Assembly (NCBI RefSeq): GCF_036492425.1
Contig: NZ_AP025292.1
Coordinates: 2,356,001-2,420,000 of the forward strand
Reading direction: 5' to 3'
DNA from: Persicobacter psychrovividus
Lineage (GTDB): Bacteria > Bacteroidota > Bacteroidia > Cytophagales > Cyclobacteriaceae
DNA: 64,000 bases
Positions 18,013 to 26,233 of the stretch are shown piece after piece (within the stretch, counting starts at the first letter, position 1; the number at the start of each line of letters is the position of its first letter). The notes below the pieces were generated by a model. It made no database searches and was not told where the DNA came from. It was given only the letters and a program-made list of their open reading frames with translations. The translations under genes and the position numbers were made by a program.

Positions 18013-18816
18013 ATGAACCAAAAAATTGCCATCATCGGTGGGGGAAACCTCGGAAGTGCCATTGCCTACGGACTCATCAACGAGTCTTTCATTGCACCGG
18101 AAAACCTATACATTACCCGCCGCCAAACCAATAAGCTGGCAGACCTGGCCGAAAAAAAGGTCAATGTCCTTGCCGACAACCTTCATGCCTGCCGACAGGC
18201 ACAATGGATCATCCTTGCGGTAAAGCCCCATTTGATCAACAAGGTGCTCAGAGAAATCAACGAAGCCATTACGGCTGATTCTGTCGTGATTTCCGTGGCG
18301 ACAGGCGTAGATATTCAACAGATCAGAAACACCGTCGGCGAAGCACCTGCTGTATTCCGTGCCATGCCCAATACCGCCATCGCCATTCAGGAAAGTATGA
18401 CCTGTATCGCAACAGATACCCCTTCGGCAACCCTTCAGCAAGCAGTTGTCGACCTGTTTGAGCAGGTGGGCAAGGCCATCATCATTAATGAAGAGCTTAT
18501 GAATGCCGCGACCGTGCTTGGTGCTTGTGGTATTGCCTATGCCCTGCGCTTTATCCGTGCGGCCTCGCAAGGAGGGATCGAGATTGGCTTCCCAGCAGAA
18601 ACTGCCCAGCTGATTGCCGCCCAGACGGTAAAAGGAGCAGCCTCCCTACTGATAGAAAACGGGCAGCATCCTGAAAGGGAAATCGACAAAGTAACCACCC
18701 CAATGGGCTGTACAATTGCGGGTCTTAATGAAATGGAGCACCGTGGCTTCAGCTCTGCTTTAATCAAAGGGGTAAAAACCTCCTACCAAAAAATTGATAA
18801 GATCCCGACGGAATAA
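18013..18816 (+). CDS. proC: Pyrroline-5-carboxylate reductase
   Basis: A 267-residue ProC, which reduces 1-pyrroline-5-carboxylate to proline with NAD(P)H. The nucleotide-binding loop is IIGGGNLGSAIAYGL at the N-terminus. FRAMPNTAIAIQESMT and the C-terminal dimer/active-site region KVTTPMGCTIAGLNEMEHRGF are present. The classical PGGTT loop is replaced by PMGCT. A 67-residue gene and ftsE follow on the same strand. Confidence 0.93.
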   Translation: MNQKIAIIGGGNLGSAIAYGLINESFIAPENLYITRRQTNKLADLAEKKVNVLADNLHACRQAQWIILAVKPHLINKVLREINEAITADSVVISVATGVDIQQIRNTVGEAPAVFRAMPNTAIAIQESMTCIATDTPSATLQQAVVDLFEQVGKAIIINEELMNAATVLGACGIAYALRFIRAASQGGIEIGFPAETAQLIAAQTVKGAASLLIENGQHPEREIDKVTTPMGCTIAGLNEMEHRGFSSALIKGVKTSYQKIDKIPTE

Positions 18817-18896
18817 GCAACTATGGTCGGTTTTTGAAGCACATATTCAACAAAAGCAATGCTTTTTTCTATATTGCAGAGAGAACAAGGATCACT

Positions 18897-19100
18897 ATGT
18901 ATATTATTAAAGTAAAGGGGAAAGCAAAAATCCCCGATTATATTCAGTTAAGGGACGACAACTTTGTGTTGGTCGCTTATTTTCGTGCTGACCGCCCACT
19001 GAAAAAGCTGGAAAAATATGGCCTCGAAGGGCAAGAAGAAGCCCTGAAGGCCATTATTGAAGCCTTGCCTTTTGGTAAATTACACCCTTTAAATCTGTAA
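18897..19100 (+). CDS. Small protein of unknown function upstream of ftsE
   Basis: A 67-residue frame beginning MYIIKVKGKAKIPDYIQLRD and ending LPFGKLHPLNL. The frame is open back to 18834, but the ATG at 18897 is preferred because the first 21 codons of the longer version are low-complexity leader. It ends 3 bp before ftsE, which implies co-transcription and perhaps coupling. No signal peptide or membrane segment is seen. The tight linkage to ftsE suggests a related role (inference only). Confidence 0.65.
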   Translation: MYIIKVKGKAKIPDYIQLRDDNFVLVAYFRADRPLKKLEKYGLEGQEEALKAIIEALPFGKLHPLNL

Positions 19101-19103
19101 CTG

Positions 19104-19817
19104 ATGGCCCCTTTTTCCACTGACCCCGTTGTTTCAGTCCGCAATATTGAAATCAGTATTGAAGGGCGACAATTGCTGAAAAATTGCTCCTTCGACATTC
19201 AGAAAGGTGAATTTGTTTACTTGGTAGGACGCACAGGCAGCGGAAAATCTTCCCTGCTGCGAACCCTATATGCCGACCTGACCCTGGATGCCGGCAGTGC
19301 CTCAGTAGCCGATTTCAACCTCGTCGAACTTAAGCAAAAAAATGTCCCGATGTTGCGCCGTAAGCTCGGCATTGTCTTTCAGGATTTTCAGCTTTTTAAA
19401 GACCGTTCGGTCAATGAAAACCTGGAGTTTGTCCTTAAAGCCACAGGCTGGACCGACCGCAGTAAAATGAAATCGCGCATTTCAGAGGTGCTGATGCTCG
19501 TTGGGCTTGCTGGACAGTCAAAAAAAATGCCCCATCAGCTTTCTGGGGGAGAACAGCAAAGGGTGGTGATTGCCCGTGCCTTGCTGAATGAACCAAGGAT
19601 CCTGATTGCCGATGAACCCACGGGAAACCTTGACCCTGAAGTTACGGAGGACATCTATCAGATTCTCGACAAAATTAATCGACAAGGAACGGCCATCCTG
19701 ATGGCGACGCACGATTATTCGATGATCAATCAGCATCCGCAGCGGGTCCTGAAACTTGAAAATGGTGAAATTATTGACTCCAATGAACAGGAGATTAAGC
19801 TGGTAACCATCTTTTAA
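19104..19817 (+). CDS. ftsE: Cell-division ABC ATPase FtsE
   Basis: A 237-residue ABC ATPase with Walker A GRTGSGKSS, Q-loop IVFQDFQLF, signature LSGGEQQRVVIARALL, Walker B LIADEPTGNLD and H-loop ATHDY. It is closest in pattern to FtsE, which with FtsX couples divisome assembly to peptidoglycan hydrolases. ftsX is not adjacent, as is common in Bacteroidota. It could alternatively be a LolD/MacB-like ATPase, but the length and lack of an adjacent permease favour FtsE. Confidence 0.82.
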   Translation: MAPFSTDPVVSVRNIEISIEGRQLLKNCSFDIQKGEFVYLVGRTGSGKSSLLRTLYADLTLDAGSASVADFNLVELKQKNVPMLRRKLGIVFQDFQLFKDRSVNENLEFVLKATGWTDRSKMKSRISEVLMLVGLAGQSKKMPHQLSGGEQQRVVIARALLNEPRILIADEPTGNLDPEVTEDIYQILDKINRQGTAILMATHDYSMINQHPQRVLKLENGEIIDSNEQEIKLVTIF

Positions 19818-19842
19818 AATTCAGAAAACCGTAAGAGCGTGT

Positions 19843-20718
19843 TTAAAAATAAACCCAGTACAATTGCCAATGCCCATTTTCGCGAACTTCGAGGGTGGGC
19901 ATCGGTAATTTGAATAGTTCCAAAACTAATTTCACCCTCTGGAGCCTGCGCAAAGGCAGCTGTGCATAATCAATATCAAAGCTAAAAAGCAAACTGTTGT
20001 AAGGCTTGTAGCCCGCCTCAAGGTTTTGGTGTACCCTGCCATAAACCATCCCCTCCACCTGATACCCGATAGAGCACATCAGCCAGGAAGGGACACTTTT
20101 ACGGTTGATAAAATACCGTACCGGGTAACTCATCCAATAAACCTGCCCATTATAATCCTTCAGTACCTGCTCCCCCAAATGCTGCCCCAGCAACTGCGGA
20201 CGGTGTTCCGCCCAGGCAGAAGGAAAGAAGCTGAAACGGGGAAACATTTTCACTTTACCCCAAAAGCGAAGCTGCAAATAGGCAAAGGAGGCACCTGCAG
20301 CATTGGCCAGCAAATCATAAACAGAAAATCCATACGCTCTGCCAAATCCATCCAAAACCTCCACAGGCAATAAAATCAGTAAACCTAACAGGTAAGCCAC
20401 CGACTGCCGTTTCTGACGATCCCATCCGCCCTTTTTCAGCAAGACCTCAGCCCAGCGCACCATCTGAAAACAAGTGAAAAAGTGGCCAAGCTTATCCATG
20501 CCATACCATTCGTCCAGATCATTGAAAAAATGAAAGCTCGACACGCCCTGAGGGCCATACCACGCCAAGCCAAGCCCCGCGATCATGAGTACATACCAAA
20601 TCACAAAGTACAACAGGCCACGCCCTGCGGTCCAGGTGGTCGGTTGACGCTTACTCACCTGAAGCAGTACCCAAATAAAAAATAACAGCAGGGGGACCCA
20701 CCAGTATTGTGCTGACAT
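19843..20718 (-). CDS. DUF2279 (YfiM-like) membrane protein
   Basis: A 291-residue protein with two N-terminal transmembrane helices (about 6-20 and 35-55). It then has the DUF2279 core: DKLGHFFTCFQMVRWAE, two further hydrophobic segments and DGFGRAYGFSVYDLLANAAG. The C-terminal half is soluble and rich in aromatic residues. The family is predicted to be envelope-associated, of unknown function. It is downstream of the photolyase gene on the same strand (83 bp gap). Confidence 0.8.
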   Translation of the reverse strand: MSAQYWWVPLLLFFIWVLLQVSKRQPTTWTAGRGLLYFVIWYVLMIAGLGLAWYGPQGVSSFHFFNDLDEWYGMDKLGHFFTCFQMVRWAEVLLKKGGWDRQKRQSVAYLLGLLILLPVEVLDGFGRAYGFSVYDLLANAAGASFAYLQLRFWGKVKMFPRFSFFPSAWAEHRPQLLGQHLGEQVLKDYNGQVYWMSYPVRYFINRKSVPSWLMCSIGYQVEGMVYGRVHQNLEAGYKPYNSLLFSFDIDYAQLPLRRLQRVKLVLELFKLPMPTLEVRENGHWQLYWVYF

Positions 20719-20801
20719 GTTTACTTTTTATTCAAAGAAAAGCCATCCCCACGCTATTACAAAAAGATATTCAAATTATCTCTTATTTTTCAACCGCGAA
20801 A

Positions 20802-22109
20802 TCAACCATCGGCTTTGTCCAGTGCTTCTTTATAGGTATCAATAGCCCGCTGCCGAGCCGATTTATGCTCGACCATAGGTTCCACATAATCATCGGTACC
20901 ATACTCCGGCACCCACTTTTTCACATAATGCTCGTCAGGGTCAAATTTATTGAATTGACTTTCTGGATTGAACACCCGAAAATAAGGCTGAGCATCGGTG
21001 CCTGTTCCTGCAGCCCATTGCCAGCCCCCATTATTGGAAGCCAATTCGTAATCCAGTAATTTTTCCGCAAAATAAGCCTCACCCCATCGCCAGTCAATCA
21101 GCAGGTGCTTGGTCAGGAAACTCGCCACCACCATTCTCACCCGATTGTGCATATACCCCGTTTGGTTGAGCTGTCGCATTCCGGCATCCACCATCGGGTA
21201 ACCTGTTTCGCCCTTGCACCATTTCTCAAAACCCTCTTCGTCATTTCGCCACGGGACATTATCGTATTTTGCCTTAAAGGCCTCACTGACCACATGCGGA
21301 AAGTTCGCCAGAATCATGGCATAAAATTCCCGCCAGATCAACTCACTCAGGTAAACTTCACTTTCGTCCATCGCCTTGGCCACCAAATCACGAATACTGA
21401 CCGTCCCAAACCTTAGGTGTAACCCAATGCGGGTCGTGCCTTCCTCGGCCGGGAAATCCCGCTTATCCTCATAATTTTGCAACGTCCGCTTGTTCACCAC
21501 CTTGGTGGGCATGTCCTCATATTTGAAGCCTGAAAAACCCATTTTCTTCAAGGTAGGCAGTTTGAATTTCGGTTGGCCTTCCAAAATATGGCTCAGCCGA
21601 TTTTCAGAAAGGAAGTGCTGCTCCCCTTCCTTTTTATATTTCGCAAGCCACACTTTTTTATAGGGCGTAAACACCCGATAGGCGGTACCATCATCTTTGG
21701 CAACCTCTAGTTTTTCAAAAATCACCTGATCCTTAAAAGTTTCAAAAACGATATCGTGTCCTTCAAGCAAATCACGAACCTGCTCATCCCTTTCATCAGC
21801 ATAAGGCTCATAATCATGATTGGCAAATACCTTCTTGACCTCGTACTTTTCAATCACCTGCTCCCAGGCCTTCAAGGGTTCATCATAGATAAACTCGAAC
21901 ACCTGCCCGTCAATCTTATCGCGTAAATCTTCAAGACGTTCATAAATGAAAGTTACCCGCGCATCATCTTCAGGCAGTTCATCAAGAATATCCCGATCAA
22001 AGATAAAAAGTGGAACAACAGGTTCGTCGGCTTCAAGGGCCTCAAACAGTGCGTGATTATCCTTAAAACGAAGATCACGCCGCATCCAATATATATTTAC
22101 TTTCGCCAC
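20802..22109 (-). CDS. phrB: Deoxyribodipyrimidine photolyase / cryptochrome
   Basis: A 435-residue photolyase/cryptochrome. The N-terminal antenna-binding domain begins VNIYWMRRDLRFKDNHAL. The C-terminal FAD domain has TRIGLHLRFGTVSIRDL, LIWREFYAMIL, GYPMVDAGMRQLNQTGYMHNR and DWRWGEAYFAEKLLDYELASN. It most likely repairs UV cyclobutane dimers in light with reduced FAD. The start appears to be GTG at 22109. It is the expected kind of gene for a sunlit surface habitat. Confidence 0.92.
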   Translation of the reverse strand: MAKVNIYWMRRDLRFKDNHALFEALEADEPVVPLFIFDRDILDELPEDDARVTFIYERLEDLRDKIDGQVFEFIYDEPLKAWEQVIEKYEVKKVFANHDYEPYADERDEQVRDLLEGHDIVFETFKDQVIFEKLEVAKDDGTAYRVFTPYKKVWLAKYKKEGEQHFLSENRLSHILEGQPKFKLPTLKKMGFSGFKYEDMPTKVVNKRTLQNYEDKRDFPAEEGTTRIGLHLRFGTVSIRDLVAKAMDESEVYLSELIWREFYAMILANFPHVVSEAFKAKYDNVPWRNDEEGFEKWCKGETGYPMVDAGMRQLNQTGYMHNRVRMVVASFLTKHLLIDWRWGEAYFAEKLLDYELASNNGGWQWAAGTGTDAQPYFRVFNPESQFNKFDPDEHYVKKWVPEYGTDDYVEPMVEHKSARQRAIDTYKEALDKADG

Positions 22110-22164
22110 AACTATAAATTTTTATATCCAAAGGAATACAACGGACTGTACCCCAAACTGGCGG

Positions 22165-22821
22165 TTATTTTTGGGATTTTTGATAATCAGCAAGGAATTT
22201 TTCCAGGCCAACATCTGTCAGTGGGTGCTGAAACAGTGCTTTGAGAGTTTTGAGTGAAGCAGTAACCACATCGACGCCCATTTCCGCAGCTGTAATCACA
22301 TGCATGGGGTGGCGGACCGAAGCGCCAAGAATTTCAGTCTGAAAATTATAATTTTGATAAATATTGACAATCTGCCCGAGCATCTCCATGCTGTCCATGG
22401 AAATGTCATCAAGTCGGCCCAAAAACGGTGACACATAGGTTGCCCCCGCCTTCGCGGCCACCAAGGCCTGCCCTGCCGAAAACACCAGCGTACAATTGGT
22501 TCGCGCCCCCATACCTGACAGCTTTTTTATTGCCTTCACGCCATCGGGTATCATTGGGATTTTCACTACAATCTTTTCATCTATGCCCGCAAGGGCATCG
22601 GCCTCTTTCATCATGCCCTCAAAATCGGTGGAAATCACTTCCGCACTGACATTATTATCGACCAAATCGCATATTTTTTTATAATGCTGATAGATGGCTT
22701 CCTGCCCCTGAATTCCCACCTTGGCCATCAGTGAAGGGTTGGTGGTTACCCCATCAAGAATCCCGAGACTTGCCGCCTCTTCTATTTCTGAAAGTAATGC
22801 AGTATCAATAAAAAACTTCAT
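22165..22821 (-). CDS. Transaldolase / fructose-6-phosphate aldolase family protein
   Basis: A 218-residue small transaldolase. MKFFIDTALLSEIEEAASLG and the substrate loop DGVTTNPSL are diagnostic. The Schiff-base lysine is in VVKIPM. ATYVSPFLGRLDD, ILGASVRHPMHV and VVTASLKTL complete the active site. The family covers transaldolases and fructose-6-phosphate aldolases; the two cannot be separated here by eye. It functions in the non-oxidative pentose phosphate pathway or a related aldol reaction. Confidence 0.9.
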   Translation of the reverse strand: MKFFIDTALLSEIEEAASLGILDGVTTNPSLMAKVGIQGQEAIYQHYKKICDLVDNNVSAEVISTDFEGMMKEADALAGIDEKIVVKIPMIPDGVKAIKKLSGMGARTNCTLVFSAGQALVAAKAGATYVSPFLGRLDDISMDSMEMLGQIVNIYQNYNFQTEILGASVRHPMHVITAAEMGVDVVTASLKTLKALFQHPLTDVGLEKFLADYQKSQK

Positions 22822-22954
22822 CGTGTTATAATTATCTGTGAGTGAAATATTTGATAATTATAAAACGAAAAGATCCCCCAAAAAAGAATAATTTTTGGGC
22901 ATAAAAAAAGACCCATGGGATGGATCAGAATTGTACTTTTTTGATATAAAAAAA

Positions 22955-23040
22955 CGACCCGACGTAGCATCGCTCAACTATTTACCCTTGCTGCCTTCCG
23001 GCCCTGGGGGAGTTCAACAGGAGCAGATCTCGTCGAATCG
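22955..23040 (-). ncRNA. ffs: SRP RNA (small bacterial type), copy 1
   Basis: On the minus strand this 86-nt unit carries the universal SRP domain IV: CCAGGGCCGGAAGGCAGCAA, with its GGAA-type tetraloop and the asymmetric loop that binds Ffh. The outer stem closes well: CGATTCGACG at the 5' end (23031-23040) pairs with CGTCGGGTCG at the 3' end, including wobble pairs. An uninterrupted T-run follows (22948-22954 read in reverse). The RNA scaffolds the signal recognition particle for co-translational membrane targeting. It diverges from copies 2 and 3 in the outer stem. Confidence 0.92.
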
Positions 23041-23045
23041 CATGA

Positions 23046-23075
23046 CAAAAGTACGCCTTTTTTATTGCTTTACAA
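23046..23075 (-). promoter_or_regulatory. Promoter of SRP RNA copy 1
   Basis: Minus strand TACTTTTG (23046-23053) matches TAnnTTTG. A TTG at 23073-23075 lies exactly 19 bases upstream, the Bacteroidota -33/-7 arrangement. The implied start is at the first base of the RNA's outer stem. Confidence 0.75.
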
Positions 23076-23259
23076 GCACTGAGGGCTATTTTTTAAACTT
23101 GTCGGCGTATTACTTTTTTGAGCAATTGACAATCAACCACTTAATCTTAAAAATTTTTTAACGCTAAGGATACTCCTTTTAGGGAATTGTACTATTCCTG
23201 AAATTTTGGGCATAAAAAAAGCCCTCATTTAGAGTGCTTCACGGATAATTCAAAAAAAA

Positions 23260-23347
23260 GACAAGCCAAGATCGCATCGCTCAACCACTTACCCTTGCTG
23301 CCTTCCGGCCCTGGGGGAGTTCAGTAGGAGCTGATCGTCCTGACTTG
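23260..23347 (-). ncRNA. ffs: SRP RNA (small bacterial type), copy 2
   Basis: An 88-nt minus-strand unit with the same domain IV core (CAGGGCCGGAAGGCAGCAAG). The outer stem is CAAGTCAG...GATC at the 5' end pairing with GATC...TTGGCTTG at the 3' end. An eight-base T-run (23252-23259 in reverse) ends it. The sequence is identical to copy 3 over the whole RNA. Its own promoter lies immediately upstream. Confidence 0.92.
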
Positions 23348-23353
23348 CGGGCA

Positions 23354-23385
23354 CAAACATACGAACTCATTATCGATTTCCAAAA
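23354..23385 (-). promoter_or_regulatory. Promoter of SRP RNA copy 2
   Basis: Minus strand TATGTTTG (23354-23361) fits TAnnTTTG, and TTTTG (23381-23385) lies 19 bases upstream, an excellent match to the -33/-7 consensus. Confidence 0.78.
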
Positions 23386-23467
23386 CATGACATCAAAAAA
23401 TTCAAACAATTTTTTGGGCATAAAAAAAGCCCTCATTTAGAGTGCTTCGCGGATAATTCAAAAAAAA

Positions 23468-23555
23468 GACAAGCCAAGATCGCATCGCTCAACCACTTAC
23501 CCTTGCTGCCTTCCGGCCCTGGGGGAGTTCAGTAGGAGCTGATCGTCCTGACTTG
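23468..23555 (-). ncRNA. ffs: SRP RNA (small bacterial type), copy 3
   Basis: An 88-nt minus-strand copy identical to copy 2, with the same T-run terminator. It is the most upstream of the three. Its promoter is unlike those of the other copies, showing that the duplication boundary falls at the RNA's 5' end. Confidence 0.92.
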
Positions 23556-23560
23556 CTCTG

Positions 23561-23591
23561 CAAAGTTGGGGAAAAAGTTCGGATTCTGCAA
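23561..23591 (-). promoter_or_regulatory. Candidate promoter of SRP RNA copy 3
   Basis: Minus strand CAACTTTG (23561-23568) matches seven of the eight -7 positions loosely (first T replaced by C), with TTG at 23589-23591, 20 bases upstream. It looks weaker than those of copies 1 and 2. Confidence 0.5.
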
Positions 23592-23783
23592 CCTCAGCCC
23601 ATAAAAAAGCCATTCAGCAGCCCTGAAGGCACACTCAACCCACGAATGGTCAAGCAGTTGACCCTTGATTTTTTTTTCTCCCCAACACCAAAACTCCGTA
23701 CAAATCGCCCTTACCTGTTGCCTTTGGCGCTGCATTTTGATTAACTTGACGCTTCAATTTCAATCTGATCCTATTCCCATTTT

Positions 23784-24254
23784 ATGAAAAAATTTCTTGC
23801 CGTCCTTTTTTCTGTGTGCTGCCTGTCGTCAGTGGCAGTGGCACAATCAAAGTCTTCCGCACCAAATACTGAAGGCAAACTTGAGCTTGGTATTCGGATG
23901 AGTGTTACACCGGGCGTTACGGGTGTCTATAAACTTGGCGAACAGCAATCTATCGAGGGGTTACTGAATTTCGATGGTAACGCAGCCATTCTTTCTGGTT
24001 TTTACAGGTATAATTTCGGCTTGCTCTCCTCCAATATCCCGGGGCTTACCTGGTATGGCGGCGCAGGGGCACACCTGCGCATGGACAGCGGCCTGACCCT
24101 CGGTGCTGGGGCAATGATTGGCTTGCAGTACACCTTCGACGAAGCTCCGATCAATATCAGTATTGACTGGAAACCATCTTTCGATATTGTTGGCGTGGAC
24201 GGTGGCGGTGGCCACTATAACGACGTCGGGCTTTCTGTCAGGTACATGTTCTAA
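23784..24254 (+). CDS. Small outer-membrane beta-barrel-like protein
   Basis: A 156-residue protein with a signal peptide (MKKFLAVLFSVCCLSSVAVAQ). Its mature part shows alternating hydrophobic strands and many glycines (LTWYGGAGAHLRM, GLTLGAGAMIGLQYTF). It ends in phenylalanine (VGLSVRYMF), the usual outer-membrane barrel C-terminus. It is therefore probably a small 6-8-strand barrel. No specific family or ligand is recognised. It stands alone between the SRP RNA cluster and a terminator. Confidence 0.75.
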   Translation: MKKFLAVLFSVCCLSSVAVAQSKSSAPNTEGKLELGIRMSVTPGVTGVYKLGEQQSIEGLLNFDGNAAILSGFYRYNFGLLSSNIPGLTWYGGAGAHLRMDSGLTLGAGAMIGLQYTFDEAPINISIDWKPSFDIVGVDGGGGHYNDVGLSVRYMF

Positions 24255-24271
24255 AATTGAGCTCCCATTAA

Positions 24272-24315
24272 AGAAGCCTCAAAGTTATATTAATTTACTT
24301 TGAGGCTTTTTTTTA
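24272..24315 (+). terminator. Terminator after the barrel protein gene
   Basis: AAGCCTCAAAGT (24274-24285) pairs perfectly with ACTTTGAGGCTT (24297-24308), followed by a T-run. Confidence 0.88.
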
Positions 24316-24401
24316 TTGAAAAATACCGACAATATTGACCCTTCAGCTAACCTCTATGATTTTATATAGTTGATTTTTTTAAAGTACATTAAGTAGATAT
24401 T

Positions 24402-25290
24402 ATGAGTAACAAGATAGACCCTTCAGAACTGATCATTAACGAAAATGGCAGCATTTTCCATCTGAACCTGATGCCCGAAGACATTGCAGATACCATTATC
24501 TTAGTGGGTGACCCCGGCCGTGTGGAGTTGATTTCCTCCTATTTTGACCATGTTGAACTGGAGAAAAAAAACCGCGAGTTTGTTACCAGAACGGGTACAT
24601 ACAACGGAAAGCGAATTTCGGTGGTAGCCACAGGTATTGGTACCGATAACATCGACAATCGACATTGTAGTGAATGAACTTGACGCCCTGGCGAATATCG
24701 ACCTAAAAACTCGCGAGATTAAGGCTGAAAAAAAACAGCTGAATTTCGTGCGTATCGGTACTTCTGGCGCATTGCAGGAAGACCTCCCAGTGCATTCGTT
24801 TCTGCTTTCTGAAAAAGGAATGGGCTTTGATGGCCTGTTGAACTTTTATGCGAACCGTGCGGCAGTTTCTGACCTGCAACTCGAAGATGCTTTCACAAAA
24901 CACACCGACTGGGACAGCAAACTTACAGCGCCTTATGTTGTGCCTGCCGCTGAGGAGCTGATCAGTAAACTCAAAAGCGATGCTACAAGACAGGGGATCA
25001 CGATCTCGGCACCCGGTTTTTACGGACCACAGGGGCGCATGCTTCGCCTGAAAACGGCAGACCCTGCGCTTAACGACAAAATCAGTGCTTTTGAATTTGA
25101 GGGACAGAAGATCACCAACTACGAGATGGAATGTTCTGCCATTTATGGCTTATCGGCATTGCTTGGCCATCATGCTGCCACGGTATGCCTGATTATTGCC
25201 AACAGGCTGCGCGGGGAGTTTGGTGGCGATTATAAACCACACATGAAGCGACTGGTAAAATATGTGCTCGATGCACTGACCAAGAACTAA
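24402..25290 (+). pseudogene. Nucleoside phosphorylase, frameshifted by a 7-bp tandem duplication
   Basis: Two overlapping frames together make one phosphorylase-superfamily (uridine phosphorylase-like) protein. The N-terminal part has LVGDPGRVELISSYFD and VVATGIGTDNID. It then runs out of frame and stops at 24677. The C-terminal part, one frame over, continues IDIVVNELDALANID, VRIGTSGALQ and YEMECSAIYGL. Removing one copy of the ATCGACA repeat (24651-24664) restores a 293-residue protein with every family motif. The rest of the gene shows no decay, so the lesion is recent, or reversible by slippage. The enzyme would cleave nucleosides with phosphate for salvage. Confidence 0.88.
24651..24664 (+). 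repeat. 7-bp tandem duplication causing the frameshift
   Basis: ATCGACA occurs twice in direct succession (24651-24657 and 24658-24664). The second copy shifts the frame by +1 in the codons for IGTDNID. A single copy restores the uninterrupted conserved frame. Confidence 0.9.
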
Positions 25291-25341
25291 ACTAATTTCT
25301 TCGATATTCGCTTACGATAGTAACTCACTAAACGTACGATC

Positions 25342-26031
25342 ATGAGCAAATATTTGATTGTCGGTGCAAGCAGCGGTATAGGGCTTGCATCGGCAAAAAA
25401 ACTCACCGCCAACGGCCACCAAGTTATCGGCATCAGCCGTAGCGAAAACCTTTTCAGCCACTCGAATTATGATCACTTTACGGCTGATATTACCGAGAAA
25501 AACCCACCCTTCCCACAGCTGGAATCCCTGGATGGCATCATCTATTGCCCGGGCTCCATCAATCTGAAGCCTTTTCAGAGTTTAAAGCCTCAGCAATTTG
25601 AAGAGGATTTTGAACTTAACTTTTTAGGAGCAGTAAAGACCCTCCAACATTATTATCCGCTCCTGAGGAAATCACCCGAGGCGGCGGTCATCCTTTTCAG
25701 TACTGTTGCTGTGCAACGCGGCATGAAATACCACAGCTCCATTGCAGCGGCCAAAGGCGCTATCGAAGGGCTTACCCGCTCCCTTGCAGCCGAATGGGCT
25801 CCAAAAATTAGGGTCAATGCATTGGCTCCTTCACTGGTCAAAACTTCATTGGCAGAATCCCTGATCAATACGGAGGACAAAGAAGAGCAGGCCGCCAACC
25901 GCCACCCCATGCAACAAATCGGTGACCCCGATGATCTGGCGGCACTTTGCGCCTATTTACTCGGGCCTACTGCCAAATGGATCACCGGACAGGTTATCGG
26001 TATCGATGGGGGAATTTCCTCCCTCGGCTAA
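25342..26031 (+). CDS. Short-chain dehydrogenase/reductase (SDR) family protein
   Basis: A 229-residue classical-length SDR with the NAD(P)-binding loop VGASSGIGLASAKKL, the CPGSIN motif in place of NNAG, and the C-terminal IDGGISSLG. The catalytic Ser (LFSTVAVQ) is present. In the YxxxK motif the lysine remains (IAAAKGAIEG), but the usual tyrosine position is isoleucine. The substrate is not evident. The enzyme may use another residue or have non-reductase activity. It lies 51 bp after the phosphorylase gene on the same strand. Confidence 0.82.
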   Translation: MSKYLIVGASSGIGLASAKKLTANGHQVIGISRSENLFSHSNYDHFTADITEKNPPFPQLESLDGIIYCPGSINLKPFQSLKPQQFEEDFELNFLGAVKTLQHYYPLLRKSPEAAVILFSTVAVQRGMKYHSSIAAAKGAIEGLTRSLAAEWAPKIRVNALAPSLVKTSLAESLINTEDKEEQAANRHPMQQIGDPDDLAALCAYLLGPTAKWITGQVIGIDGGISSLG

Positions 26032-26114
26032 GCGCACGTTATTTTTGATCCCTTTTACAAAACACCATTTTTTTTTAACGAATTATAAATCACAAATACC
26101 CGCAAAAAAATCGC

Positions 26115-26139
26115 AAGGAGCCTTCGGGCTCCTTTTTTT
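26115..26139 (+). terminator. Terminator after the SDR gene
   Basis: AAGGAGCC (26115-26122), a TTCG tetraloop and GGCTCCTT (26127-26134) with a T-run to 26139. Confidence 0.88.
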
Positions 26140-26196
26140 GGCTGAAAAACAAATCGGGATATTAATGTAATAAAAATGCTTTTTTCCGGACAGCTA

Positions 26197-26227
26197 TTGG
26201 ATATTTCGTCAAGGTGATTTAAGTTTG
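26197..26227 (+). promoter_or_regulatory. Promoter of the tyrosine operon
   Basis: TAAGTTTG (26220-26227) fits TAnnTTTG exactly and a TTG at 26197-26199 stands 20 bases upstream. The implied start near 26234 lies only about 11 bases before the leader peptide ATG and about 145 bases before the first enzyme gene. Confidence 0.65.
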
Positions 26228-26233
26228 TAGCAC

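Larger units (their letters stand above)
23204..23556. repeat. Tandem direct repeat carrying SRP RNA copies 2 and 3
   Basis: Bases 23204-23348 and 23412-23556 are the same 145 bases except for one substitution (A at 23241, G at 23449). The period is 208 bases. Each unit holds a whole SRP RNA gene, its T-run and downstream flank, but not the promoter, which differs between copies. Part of the flank (TTTTGGGCATAAAAAAAG) also recurs beside copy 1 at about 22893-22910. Confidence 0.9.

Noticed and set aside
19826-19842. GAGCGTGTTTAAAAATAA-like sequence resembling an insertion-sequence end between ftsE and the DUF2279 gene
   Set aside because: Single occurrence without a partner end, and it overlaps the last codons of the DUF2279 gene.
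22895-23161. 88-codon plus-strand frame across SRP RNA copy 1
   Set aside because: It is antisense to a structured RNA gene; the apparent frame arises from the A/T-rich flanks.
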